64,000 nt of DNA from Woeseia sp037968755. GTDB taxonomy: Bacteria; Pseudomonadota; Gammaproteobacteria; Steroidobacterales; Woeseiaceae. The notes below the pieces were generated by a model. The model did not search any database, was not told the origin of the DNA, and was given only the letters and a program-made list of their open reading frames with translations. Made by a program: the position numbers and the translations under genes. The stretch covers positions 1 to 64,000 of the forward strand of contig JBBKWB010000160.1 in assembly GCA_037968755.1 (NCBI GenBank). Reading direction: 5' to 3'. This document shows positions 45,084 to 53,885 of this stretch, piece by piece (within the stretch, counting starts at the first letter, position 1; each line of letters starts with the position of its first letter).

Positions 45084-45575
45084 CGTAATACGCCGCGCAA
45101 ACATGACGCAGCACAAAATGCATAGATGCGTTACCAATCATTGCTGGTGATAGTCGATACATAATTTTGCATTCGGTTCCGATCACCGCAAACGACATAT
45201 CCGCACTGAAATCTCGCGATGGACCAAGGCAGTGTCTCCCGGGAGCACTTTATAGGGAATAAAGCGGACCGAAGGGAGCCATCCCTATAAAGTGCTCCCG
45301 GGAGGCGCTGCCGACTGGTTGGCACGACATCTCAAAATCTCCATAGCCTGTGCCAACATCTAGAGGAATAGTGTGGACGTGCAGGGAGCTGTCCCTCCAA
45401 TAGTGTCCCGGGAGGCGCTGCCGACCGGCTGGCACGTCAATTCGACTACTTCAGATTCTTTCTAACGCTCCTAAAGTTTTCCCTGAAACGGTCGATACAA
45501 TCCCTGATCACCCGCTTAAGGAGGTCGCAGCAACAATGCTGCGAGCAATATCTTGCCCAAGGATCCGGGATCAGG
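45084..45575. other. Intergenic region with REP-like repeats (492 bp)
   Basis: Contains the repeat block 45228-45442 listed separately. The right part holds a strong AAGGAGGT at 45518-45525 and a small hairpin CGCAGCA-ACAA-TGCTGCG at 45526-45543 in the leader of the histidine kinase gene. No protein gene is convincing. Confidence 0.55.
45228..45442. repeat. REP-like inverted and direct repeats (second family)
   Basis: A perfect 22-bp inverted repeat, TCCCGGGAGCACTTTATAGG plus GA at 45237-45258 and its complement at 45282-45303, extends to about 31 bp with two mismatches. The right arm is also the start of a roughly 62-bp unit (45271-45332) repeated at 45381-45442, period 110 bp. Both units share AGGGAGC..TCCCT, then TCCCGGGAGGCGCTGCCGAC and TGGCACG. 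The units contain internal hairpins, as REP elements do. This family is unrelated in sequence to the GGGACAGTTACC repeats. Confidence 0.83.
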
Positions 45576-47579
45576 ATGAAGATTCGTACCAAGCTGGTGG
45601 TGGCCTTCATGACCACTGCGCTGATCCCTATCGCGGTTCTTTCGTACTTCGCGGCAATCGAGAGTCTCGAACAGTCTCGCACTCAATACAGCGAGCACGC
45701 TCACCAGAACATGTCATTGCTGGATTCGACGATCGGCTCGTTTTCGGCATTCGTCGCACGGGACGTTAACTACCTCACACGCTTTGAAGGTTTACGAGCA
45801 CTGAATAATGATCAGCGCACGTATTTCGATGACTCCGGAACCGGTAAGCCGCCTGCTACTCCGGAAGGCGTGCACCAGCATGCAGTTGTGGAGTCGTACT
45901 TCGCGAACTACCTGATCGACCGCCCGTACCTGACGGCCGTGTATTTTGGCACTCCAGTGGGCGGATTCTTCCAGTATCCCTACGTACCGTTGCGAAACTA
46001 CGACCCGAGAAAGAGGCCGTGGTACCTGGCAGCGGTCGCGGCGAATGGCGCGATCGTCACTATTCCACCGTATCCCGGTACAGAGGATGACCCGATTATC
46101 TCGGTTGCGAGAGCGGTCCTGGACGATGACGGCGGCTTGATCGGTGTGCAATCGGCGGACGTGACATTAAAGGAATTAACGTTGCTGGTGGCTAACATGA
46201 AGTTCGGCGCCAGTGGCTATACCATTGTTGTCGATAGTGAGGACAAGGTTGTCGCCGATCCCAGTGATACAGACAATCTGTTTCAACCCATCAATCAGAT
46301 AGAGCACCCGTTATACCAGGCGCTGGCGGCAGGCCGACTGGACCGGTTCGATGTGCCGGGGCACGTGCTGGACAAGATTATCGTTTCGCACCGTTCGCCA
46401 CAGACAGGCTGGCGATTCATCAGCATTATTGACGCAGATGAACTCTACGCGTCGGCATACGGCATGATCTGGTCCAGTGCCTTGGTCGGGCTTGGCATGA
46501 TTGTGCTGCTCAGTTTTATCAGCGTAATACTTGCCCGCCGCATTACGGCGCCCATTAATCATGTGTCGGACAGCCTGGGCGAAATCGTTGCCGGTGGCGC
46601 TGATCTCAATAACACTCTGCGCGTGCGCTCCAAAGACGAAATCGGCAAACTGGCGAGCCGTTTTAATGATTTTCTTGCGAAGGTTAAAGAGCAGCAAGGA
46701 CAGGCGTTGCGCGACCAGAAGCTGGAAGCAGTAGGGCAGCTATCGGCCGGTATTGCCCACGAGATCAACTCGCCGGCACAGTTCGTGGGCGACAACATCA
46801 GCTTCCTCGATGAAAGTTTTCGCGATCTGCTCAGCCTGCTAGGTCGCTACGAGGTGTTGCGGGACAACATGCTGGCGGGCTCGGCAACCCGCAGCCAGAT
46901 AGACGAGATTCGTGATTTCGAAGAAGAGATCGATGTAGGGTTTATCAAGGAGAATGTAGTCAAGGCCGCGGAGCAATCTGCCGAGGGAATCAAGCGAGTG
47001 TCGTCAATTGTCCGGGCGATGAAAGAGTTTGCGAATCCGGAGACCCAGGAAGCTACGTTCGTCGATATCAACCATTCAATAGAGAACGTCATTACGGTTG
47101 CTCGCAATGAATGGCGCTACGTATCTGAAGTCGAATTCCAGGCTGACCTAAATGCACCAAGAATCAAGTGTATCGTCGGCGACATTAACCAGACTGTTCT
47201 CAATATTATTATTAACGCGGCACACGCGATCGACGCCAGGCGCACACAAAATGGTGACGAAGAGTTGGGCAAGATCACTATTTCAACCAGCGTCGAAGGC
47301 GAAGCTGTAATAATTTGCGTGCGAGACGATGGCATCGGCATCGCGCAGGAAAACCTGCATCGCGTGTTTGATCCGTTCTTTACTACCAAGGATGTCGGTA
47401 GAGGGCGTGGACAAGGTCTGACAGTGGCGTTCCGATGTATCGTGGATGTTCACGGCGGTAATATCGGTGTCGCCAGTGAACCCAATGAAGGCACAACGTT
47501 TACGATCACCCTGCCAATCAACGACGAAGAGATTGCAGCATTTGATTCGGAACCTGACACTGCCGTGGCGCTTGCCTGA
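45576..47579 (+). CDS. dCACHE-domain sensor histidine kinase
   Basis: Membrane kinase of 667 residues. TM1 is at about 8-27; a periplasmic double-CACHE sensor spans 35-295 with the hallmark YDPRKRPWYLAA at 142-153; TM2 is at 300-320, followed by a HAMP domain to about 373. The phospho-acceptor is His395 in GIAHEINSP; the ATPase domain has NIIINAAHAID (N box), DDGIGIA (G1) and GRGQGLT (G2). dCACHE sensors bind amino acids, organic acids or amines. No response regulator is adjacent, so it is an orphan. The ribosome binding site before ATG 45576 is weak. It converges with the ATP-grasp cluster (12-bp gap). Confidence 0.93.
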   Translation: MKIRTKLVVAFMTTALIPIAVLSYFAAIESLEQSRTQYSEHAHQNMSLLDSTIGSFSAFVARDVNYLTRFEGLRALNNDQRTYFDDSGTGKPPATPEGVHQHAVVESYFANYLIDRPYLTAVYFGTPVGGFFQYPYVPLRNYDPRKRPWYLAAVAANGAIVTIPPYPGTEDDPIISVARAVLDDDGGLIGVQSADVTLKELTLLVANMKFGASGYTIVVDSEDKVVADPSDTDNLFQPINQIEHPLYQALAAGRLDRFDVPGHVLDKIIVSHRSPQTGWRFISIIDADELYASAYGMIWSSALVGLGMIVLLSFISVILARRITAPINHVSDSLGEIVAGGADLNNTLRVRSKDEIGKLASRFNDFLAKVKEQQGQALRDQKLEAVGQLSAGIAHEINSPAQFVGDNISFLDESFRDLLSLLGRYEVLRDNMLAGSATRSQIDEIRDFEEEIDVGFIKENVVKAAEQSAEGIKRVSSIVRAMKEFANPETQEATFVDINHSIENVITVARNEWRYVSEVEFQADLNAPRIKCIVGDINQTVLNIIINAAHAIDARRTQNGDEELGKITISTSVEGEAVIICVRDDGIGIAQENLHRVFDPFFTTKDVGRGRGQGLTVAFRCIVDVHGGNIGVASEPNEGTTFTITLPINDEEIAAFDSEPDTAVALA

Positions 47580-47591
47580 GCGCGCTGTACG

Positions 47592-49157
47592 TCACTCCAT
47601 GCTGAGATAGCGATCAAAGATTGGCGAGGCCTCGCCATGTCCTCCTTCGGTTTGCTCATCAAGTACCGCAACAATCCTCTCAAACAAAGCCTGTGCTTCT
47701 TCGGCGCTGTTGCCAATCGCAGTCATGCCGATCTTGCCGTACTGCGACAGCGCGCCGATCATGTAGAACAAGGCGCCAGTACCGGTCGTATGGCGAAAGC
47801 TCAAACCGTTGCGGGTAATGATTTCGAACAGGTCTTCGGGTAACAGGCCCCGGTATTCGGCGGATTTGAGATTGTCCGTTGCGCTGTAAAACTTCGTTTG
47901 TTTGCCGGGTGCATGAAATAAGCCTGTTTCATCATCGAGCCGTCCGCCGGTCAGGAATTCCAGCGCATGGAACGGTGGTGTGGTGCCACCCATACGCAGG
48001 TTGATTTCGATTGCGTGCGACGACCAGCCGCCGTCCGCGGTTCGGCATGCGAGGAAGTCGATGCCAAAGCGGCCGATAACGCCTTTCTGGCTAAGGGTTT
48101 CGCCGATTTTGGCGGCTTCTTCCTGCAGCAGGCAGCGATAATCATCATCGGCTGGAAAGCGACAGCCGAGATACACCTGTCCTGTCGCGCCGCCGAGGAC
48201 CTGTTCATGGCTTGAAACCAGGGCGCTACGGCCATCCGGATGAATACGCATCTGCACACTGGGCGAACGGGTCTCCAGTGCCTCAACCATCTCTTCAACT
48301 ATGCCGCCCATGGCCGCGAACTTGCGCATGAACTCACGGTAGGTTTCGCTGCCAGACGAGAAGCGCAATTCGCGCAACGCTTCCGAGACCGCGCTTTTGT
48401 CCTTGTCGGCCGGATAAGTAAACAGACCATTGCCTTCACCGGAAAAGCCTTCATTGAGCTTAACGACTGCGCGGCGCATGTCTGGTCGCAGCTTGCGCAG
48501 CTCAACGAGAGCGGAAACGATCTGTTCTTCTTCGTAGAGGTCTTCAAATCCGGCAGGATGATTGACACCTGCTTCGGTGAAAATTTGTCTGCTGCCGCTC
48601 TTTGTGCCGTATTGCAGTAACGCCGGATCAACTCCGTTGAGTGGAATGCCGAGACTGACTGCCAGCTCGCGCTCAAGGTCTGACGAGTTGTAGCAGGTCA
48701 AGTAGGCGCGAGATGCATCGTCAATTCGGCTGCGCAGTCGTGCCAGCAGGCGCGGTCGTTCGAGTATTTTCGCCGTCAATGGCCGTGAACTGGAATCGTA
48801 AACGGACATCATGTGCAGCCGCTGCCGAGCGTGACTAACAGGGATACCTTCCAGCAGCTGCAGGTAGTAGTCGACGATCTCACTGTGTACCGGTTGGCTG
48901 GTGACGTAAATTACCCGGGCGTTTGGATTGCGCAATCGAATTAACGCAAACAGCAAGCGCTCTTCATAGAATGACGCGCCAGTAACTTTAGCCAGCTCTT
49001 CCTGGTTAACACTGAGAGAGGGCACGATGACGGAAGTATGTTCGAATCGCGGGTCAGCCTGGATGTCGGCCCAGATTCGCCGCAGGTTCGGCTTCAGTCG
49101 CTCGAACTCCTGTTTCTCTTTGGCAAGGTCATCCATGGAAGGCGTTGCTCTTTTCAT
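47592..49157 (-). CDS. PGM1-type ATP-grasp peptide ligase
   Basis: Protein of 521 residues with three parts: a pre-ATP-grasp domain (about 1-185), an ATP-grasp domain (about 190-400; Lys233 in VVKLNEGFSGEGN, metal ligands Asp367 and EINLR at 384-388) and a C-terminal domain (about 425-510, TGTGALFYMIGAL then GKIGMTAIGNSAEEAQ) like that of PGM1, the peptide ligase of pheganomycin synthesis. Such enzymes form amide bonds with ATP. The start is 1 base after the stop of the upstream ATP-grasp gene, so it is the last gene of a three-gene operon with glycogen synthase. Substrates are unknown. Confidence 0.87.
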   Translation of the reverse strand: MKRATPSMDDLAKEKQEFERLKPNLRRIWADIQADPRFEHTSVIVPSLSVNQEELAKVTGASFYEERLLFALIRLRNPNARVIYVTSQPVHSEIVDYYLQLLEGIPVSHARQRLHMMSVYDSSSRPLTAKILERPRLLARLRSRIDDASRAYLTCYNSSDLERELAVSLGIPLNGVDPALLQYGTKSGSRQIFTEAGVNHPAGFEDLYEEEQIVSALVELRKLRPDMRRAVVKLNEGFSGEGNGLFTYPADKDKSAVSEALRELRFSSGSETYREFMRKFAAMGGIVEEMVEALETRSPSVQMRIHPDGRSALVSSHEQVLGGATGQVYLGCRFPADDDYRCLLQEEAAKIGETLSQKGVIGRFGIDFLACRTADGGWSSHAIEINLRMGGTTPPFHALEFLTGGRLDDETGLFHAPGKQTKFYSATDNLKSAEYRGLLPEDLFEIITRNGLSFRHTTGTGALFYMIGALSQYGKIGMTAIGNSAEEAQALFERIVAVLDEQTEGGHGEASPIFDRYLSME

Positions 49158-49158
49158 A

Positions 49159-50379
49159 CTAGTTAGCGTGAACCGTGATCGTCTCGCCGATGTCGTTCAT
49201 GATCCGGCGCAGTTCATCATAGTCAGGGTGTCGCACGCGCATCCATGCATTGGCCATGTAGCCAGCTTCAACTGGCTGGGTGGGCGTGCCTGGATCCGGC
49301 AAGTTTGCGGCAACGATACAGTCGCCGTAGCGTGCGCCTATCTTGTCCGCTCCCGAATAGCCGCTGATGCGTCCATCGCGTTCCGGGCGTAGCGCAATCA
49401 TACCCGCCGCGTAGCGGCGCGACGGCCGGTTATTGGGTTTGCCGTGCACAACGGCAGAGGCCCATTCGGAATAGAGGTCGAATTCATTGGCGGCGTTGTA
49501 AACATCCCATTGGCCAACACCTGGCGGCCGGCAGCCTATCTCCGAAAATTTAAGTCCTTTCGGGCCATAGAACCACTCCATGTGGGTGGCCGAGGTGCCG
49601 ATGTCGAGAATCTTGTTTACGTTGCGCGCCATCGCGCGCACTTCTGTGTAGCCTTCTGCATCGAGACGATTCGTAGTAATCATCTGCGGTGAAATCCAGC
49701 GCTCACGCATGGCCTCAAGTACATTGGGGTAGTAGTGCGTAATAAATTCGTGGGCAACATTGCCGCTGATCGTAAGCGTATCGATAAAGCCCTCGTGACC
49801 CTCGATAAACTCTTCTATCGCAACCGCGACGCCATCCGCGAGACCGCATTCGCGGATGACCTGTTCGAGGTGTTGCTCGTCCCGAACCCGGTATGTTGCA
49901 GAAGCACCGGCGCCCGCAGGCGGCTTGATAATAAGTGGATAGCCGACAGCGGCGGCAAACTCGCGCGCATCCTGTGCAGAGCTGGCACGCGCCGATTGCG
50001 CACAGGGGATGCCGGCCTTGCGTAATGCCTCTTTCATGGCAGGCTTGTCGCGGCACAGGTAGGCCGTCTGCGTTGATGTGCCCGGAATGCCACAGGCTTC
50101 GCGGACTGCGGCCGCTGCCATGATGTGCGCTTCCACGGTAGCTTCCATGCGATCAACCCAAAGTACGCGCTGTACCTTGCGAACAGCCTCCAGCAGCGAT
50201 GGCTCATGCACGACAGAGCGCACCTGGATGTAGTCACCCAGCCACTCTTTCAACTCGTCACTGAGATAGGAGGCAGGACGCTCGCCAATACCGATGACAT
50301 GCGCACCGCTACTGTACAGCGCGCGAACGAACTCTCGCTGATTGTAGGGAAACGAGGGCTCGATAAAAATTACATTCAT
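49159..50379 (-). CDS. ATP-grasp ligase, cluster paralogue A
   Basis: Carboxylate-amine ligase-type enzyme of 406 residues, colinear with the proteins at 51933-53150 and 57285-58508. It has a Rossmann-like N-terminal domain (MNVIFIEPSFPYNQREFVRAL), CRDKPAMKEAL at about 109-119, ATP-binding Lys152 in KPPAGAG, HMEW at 266-269, and EIGCRPPG from Glu280, where canonical ATP-grasps have Glu-x-Asn-x-Arg. Family chemistry is ATP-driven joining of a carboxylate to an amine via an acyl phosphate. ATG overlaps the glycogen synthase stop (ATGA), so synthesis of the two is coupled. Confidence 0.9.
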   Translation of the reverse strand: MNVIFIEPSFPYNQREFVRALYSSGAHVIGIGERPASYLSDELKEWLGDYIQVRSVVHEPSLLEAVRKVQRVLWVDRMEATVEAHIMAAAAVREACGIPGTSTQTAYLCRDKPAMKEALRKAGIPCAQSARASSAQDAREFAAAVGYPLIIKPPAGAGASATYRVRDEQHLEQVIRECGLADGVAVAIEEFIEGHEGFIDTLTISGNVAHEFITHYYPNVLEAMRERWISPQMITTNRLDAEGYTEVRAMARNVNKILDIGTSATHMEWFYGPKGLKFSEIGCRPPGVGQWDVYNAANEFDLYSEWASAVVHGKPNNRPSRRYAAGMIALRPERDGRISGYSGADKIGARYGDCIVAANLPDPGTPTQPVEAGYMANAWMRVRHPDYDELRRIMNDIGETITVHAN

Positions 50380-51848
50380 GCTGGGTCGCTCAGTGCGCGA
50401 AACAAGTCAACATAGGTTTCGGTTTGGCGTTCCCAGGAAAAGTCCTGCGCCATCCCGTTCCGTACTATCTTTTGCCACAACGGCTGGTCCTGGTACAGGT
50501 CCAGCGCGGAACTAATGGCCCATGCCAATGCGGTCTCGTTGTATTCGCGAAATACTATACCCGTGCCGCTACCCGTATGCGGATCAATCAACTGCACAGA
50601 ATCAGCGAGCCCGCCTGTCTTGCGAACGATGGGTACAGTGCCGTATTTCAGGCTGTACATCTGGTTAAGGCCGCATGGTTCGTATAGCGATGGCATCAGG
50701 AACATGTCACTGCCAGCTTCGATCGCGTGCGACAGCTTATTGTTGTAGCCGCGATAGAAGCACACCTGCTTGGGAAACTTGCTCTGCAACCAGCTGAAAA
50801 AACGTTCGTAGTCCGGTTCGCCGCTACCCAGAACCGCGAGCGAGAAATCGCGCGTCGCCAGAAGGCCCGGCAGGACGCGATCCATCAGATCAATTCCCTT
50901 TTGACTCACGAGGCGAGTGATTATACCCAGCAATGGCCGCTCAGCTGACACCGGCAAACCCAGGTCGCGTTGCAACTGCGCCTTGCAAAGTGTCTTGCCG
51001 TGCATGTCCGCGGGCGAATAATTCGCCGCGATCAATTTGTCGGTTTGCGGATTCCATTCGGAATAATCCACTCCGTTCAGGATGCCGAACAGCGTATTGC
51101 TGCGGGCTCGCAGCAATTCCTGCAGTCCCATACCGTACTCGTCACCCTGTATTTCTTCCGCGTAGGTAGGGCTGACCGTAGTCAGCACATCGGCATGCAG
51201 GACTCCGGTCTTGAGGAAGTTTATGCGGCCGTTGTCGAGATCCTGTTGATGCAGTTCATGCACCGAGTTTCCGAGATCGAGGTCGTGGATTATTCCAGCG
51301 CCGAATACACCCTGGTAACCGATATTGTGAATAGTCAGTATCGAGCGGGTATTTTCGAATAGTTTGTCCCAGGAGTAATACGTCTTTAGATAAAGCGGAA
51401 TAAGCGCCGTGTGCCAGTCATGCGCTGAAAAAATGTCCGGCGCAAACTGCATGTACTGGCACATCATGATTGCGGCACGCGACAGCAGGATGAAGCGCAG
51501 GTGCTCTTCGTCGCTGTCAGTATAAATACCATCGCGATCGTATAGCTCCGGGCAGTGGAGCAGGTAGATCGTGAGATCCGAGCCCGGCATGGTTGTGGAA
51601 ACGATCGAAAAATGACCGTCGCGATGGCCCATCCGCATCGGGATATTTTGCAGGCCATCGACCGCGCTGATGGTCAGCTTGCTGGTATCAATGGAGCGGT
51701 ACAGCGGCATCAACAGCCGCACATCGTGCCCTGCACGGTGCAGATAGATTGACAGGGCGGCGCTGACGTCGGCGAGGCCGCCCGTCTTTGCGAGCGGCGC
51801 AACTTCCGAGCTCGCGAGGCAAATCTTTAATTTACGGGCAGAGTTCAC
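50376..51848 (-). CDS. glgA: Glycogen/starch synthase-family glycosyltransferase (GT5)
   Basis: GT5 enzyme of 490 residues, full length for bacterial GlgA. The ADP-glucose motif KTGGLADV is at 21-28, and the second KTGGLADSV follows EPCGLNQMYSLKYGTVPIV near the C-terminus; HDWHTALIP and the catalytic Glu of EPCGL are present. GlgA elongates alpha-1,4-glucan from ADP-glucose. Here it leads an operon with two ATP-grasp ligases, with no glgB, glgC, glgP or glgX in the window, so it may glucosylate something other than glycogen, or make a glucan used in this pathway. The symbol reflects sequence family, not proven role. Confidence 0.92.
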   Translation of the reverse strand: MNSARKLKICLASSEVAPLAKTGGLADVSAALSIYLHRAGHDVRLLMPLYRSIDTSKLTISAVDGLQNIPMRMGHRDGHFSIVSTTMPGSDLTIYLLHCPELYDRDGIYTDSDEEHLRFILLSRAAIMMCQYMQFAPDIFSAHDWHTALIPLYLKTYYSWDKLFENTRSILTIHNIGYQGVFGAGIIHDLDLGNSVHELHQQDLDNGRINFLKTGVLHADVLTTVSPTYAEEIQGDEYGMGLQELLRARSNTLFGILNGVDYSEWNPQTDKLIAANYSPADMHGKTLCKAQLQRDLGLPVSAERPLLGIITRLVSQKGIDLMDRVLPGLLATRDFSLAVLGSGEPDYERFFSWLQSKFPKQVCFYRGYNNKLSHAIEAGSDMFLMPSLYEPCGLNQMYSLKYGTVPIVRKTGGLADSVQLIDPHTGSGTGIVFREYNETALAWAISSALDLYQDQPLWQKIVRNGMAQDFSWERQTETYVDLFRALSDPA

Positions 51849-51932
51849 GGCATATCCGGGCTTACGGCGTTAGATGCTATTCTAACCTGACTGCGCGCGT
51901 CGCTTGCGCAATAAGTTACCTGCAGGTTGCTG
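51849..51932. promoter_or_regulatory. Divergent promoter region inside the ATP-grasp cluster
   Basis: Only 84 bases separate the divergent glgA-family gene and ATP-grasp gene, so promoters for both three-gene operon and single gene must overlap here. GCAGG precedes the ATG at 51933. I could not fix -10/-35 elements with confidence. Confidence 0.5.
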
Positions 51933-53150
51933 ATGAACGTATTGATCATTTCGCCGGGCTATCCAGCCGATATGCCGGAATTCACTCGTGGACTGGCAGA
52001 AAGCGGTGCGACAGTGTTCGGCGTTGGCGACCAGGGTACCGGTAATCTGCCTGAGCTGGTACGACGTTGCCTTTCGGCCTACGTCCAGGTCAGGTCGTTA
52101 TGGAATGTCGAACAAGTGATCGCGGCGGTCCACGAGCAGCTTCGAAGCCAAACCCTGGATCGGATCGAATGCCTCTGGGAGCCGGGCATCATGCTGGCCG
52201 CCGAGTTGCGCCAGCATTTCGGCGTCGCGGGTCTGAACACCGAACAAGCGCACCGTTTTCGTGACAAAGAGGCGATGAAGCGGGCATTGGACGAGGCGGG
52301 CATTCGCACGCCGCGGCATATTGCGGTTGATAGCGTGGCGGGCTGCTGGGAGGCCGCGGAACAGATCGGTTTCCCGGTTATTCTTAAACCGATTGCCGGT
52401 GCTGGCTCAGCGGACACCTACCGCGTCGACAGCCGCGACGATCTGCGCTCCGTTCTGCCTCGTTTGCGGCACGTTTCGACGGTCAGCGTTGAAGAATTTG
52501 TTGACGGTGAAGAATTCACGTTCGACACAATCACCATTAATAACGAAGTGGCTTACCACAATATTGCCTGGTACCGGCCACGGCCATTGATTGCGCGCAG
52601 CCACGAATGGATCAGCCCGCAAGTTATTGCACTGCGCGACGTGGACAGCCCTGATCTCAAGGCGGGCGCACAAATGGGCTTCGACGTGATCAAGGCGCTC
52701 GGATTCGATAACGGCTTTACGCATATGGAGTGGTATCGGAAAGCGGACGGCGAGGTAGTGTTTGGCGAGATAGGTGCCCGCCCGCCCGGTGCGCACCAGG
52801 TAGATCAGATGAAATTCGCATGCGATTTCGACGTGTTTCGGGCATGGGGGCAGGCGGTTACGTCGGGAAAAATCGATATGCCGATTGAACGTCGCCACAA
52901 TGTTGCGACTATTTACAAGCGTGCGCAGGGTATGGGGCGAATTTCACGAATCGACGGCGCCGCGACACTGCAACAACGCTTTGGAGAACACGTGGTCTGG
53001 AACACCCTGTTACAACCGGGGTCAGTACGCCGCGACTGGATGCAGACCCTGGTATCGGATGGATTCATCATGCTGCGCCACCCGGATCTTGATGAAACTT
53101 TGCAGATGGCGGATGCAGTTGCCAGCGAATTGCACCTGTTCGCCGAATAA
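51933..53150 (+). CDS. ATP-grasp ligase, cluster paralogue B
   Basis: Enzyme of 405 residues, colinear with paralogue A: MNVLIISPGYPADMPEFTRGL, FRDKEAMKRAL at about 109-119, Lys152 in KPIAGAG, FTFDTITIN, HMEW at 264-267 and EIGARPPG from Glu279. ATG 51933 is preferred over an upstream TTG at 51927 because it aligns with the paralogue's start. It is the only forward gene of the cluster, transcribed away from the glycogen synthase gene, and its stop lies 3 bases from the convergent esterase gene's stop. The substrate is unknown, presumably different from that of its paralogues. Confidence 0.9.
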   Translation: MNVLIISPGYPADMPEFTRGLAESGATVFGVGDQGTGNLPELVRRCLSAYVQVRSLWNVEQVIAAVHEQLRSQTLDRIECLWEPGIMLAAELRQHFGVAGLNTEQAHRFRDKEAMKRALDEAGIRTPRHIAVDSVAGCWEAAEQIGFPVILKPIAGAGSADTYRVDSRDDLRSVLPRLRHVSTVSVEEFVDGEEFTFDTITINNEVAYHNIAWYRPRPLIARSHEWISPQVIALRDVDSPDLKAGAQMGFDVIKALGFDNGFTHMEWYRKADGEVVFGEIGARPPGAHQVDQMKFACDFDVFRAWGQAVTSGKIDMPIERRHNVATIYKRAQGMGRISRIDGAATLQQRFGEHVVWNTLLQPGSVRRDWMQTLVSDGFIMLRHPDLDETLQMADAVASELHLFAE

Positions 53151-53153
53151 GAC

Positions 53154-53885
53154 TCAGGAAAATTCGTCGAGGTATTTCGGCAACATTTCGCGCCACGTCA
53201 CCCAGTCATGATGATACTCCGGGCCCCAGGAATCGACCCTATTCGGAATGCCCTTGGCGCCCAGGAGCTTCGCAAGCCGCCAGGACTCACCGATATCTTC
53301 ATAGTTGCCTTCGCCGGTCGGCAACAGTATTGAGCGTCTTCGCAATGTGTCCAGCTGCGGGCCTTCAAGGTTCGGCAAGTAGTGCAGTGGGGATGAGAAA
53401 TAGAAGTCCTGGTTGAACCGCCCCTCCAGATACTTTGACAGGTCGAAGGTGCCGCTCATGGCAATCGCGAGCTTATAGGCATCGGGGTGGCGACACAGCG
53501 TCGCAACTGAATTGAACGCACCGATAGATGCTCCGGCGGCAATAATTTCAATGTCATCGGTGGCGCAATCCTTGCGAATTGCGGGCGTGACTTCCTCGTA
53601 GATAAAAGCATCGAAATGATTTTGCAACTTCGAGCAGTACTCACCGGTTTTCTTGCCCGATATCCACGCGCGACCAGCAACCGAGTCAGTTGAGTAGATC
53701 TTGATTCGGCCGGCCTCCAGCAGCGGCTCCAGTACCCGAATCAGGTGGAAGCGCTCGACCTCTTCTGCATCACCGCCCGCTGTTGGAAACAACAGTACCG
53801 GTGTGCCGTACGTACCCCAGCGGACGAGCTGCACCTCTTGCTCAATGCGTGGCGAATACCAACGAAACGTATCTTTCTGACTCAT
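53154..53885 (-). CDS. Putative esterase (alpha/beta-hydrolase), cluster member
   Basis: Protein of 243 residues of the putative-esterase (enterochelin esterase/antigen 85-like) family. The nucleophile is Ser120 in GASIG, and the C-terminal EYHHDWVTWR segment supplies the likely catalytic His; YEEVTPAI before the nucleophile is also typical. There is no signal peptide, so it is cytoplasmic. ATG 53885 overlaps the ATP-grasp stop (ATGA). It could hydrolyse or transesterify an ester or thioester intermediate, or remove a product. Confidence 0.85.
   Translation of the reverse strand: MSQKDTFRWYSPRIEQEVQLVRWGTYGTPVLLFPTAGGDAEEVERFHLIRVLEPLLEAGRIKIYSTDSVAGRAWISGKKTGEYCSKLQNHFDAFIYEEVTPAIRKDCATDDIEIIAAGASIGAFNSVATLCRHPDAYKLAIAMSGTFDLSKYLEGRFNQDFYFSSPLHYLPNLEGPQLDTLRRRSILLPTGEGNYEDIGESWRLAKLLGAKGIPNRVDSWGPEYHHDWVTWREMLPKYLDEFS

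Noticed and set aside
50376..51848. A classical glycogen biosynthesis operon
   Set aside because: No glgB, glgC, glgP or glgX is next to the synthase; the neighbours are ligases and hydrolases.
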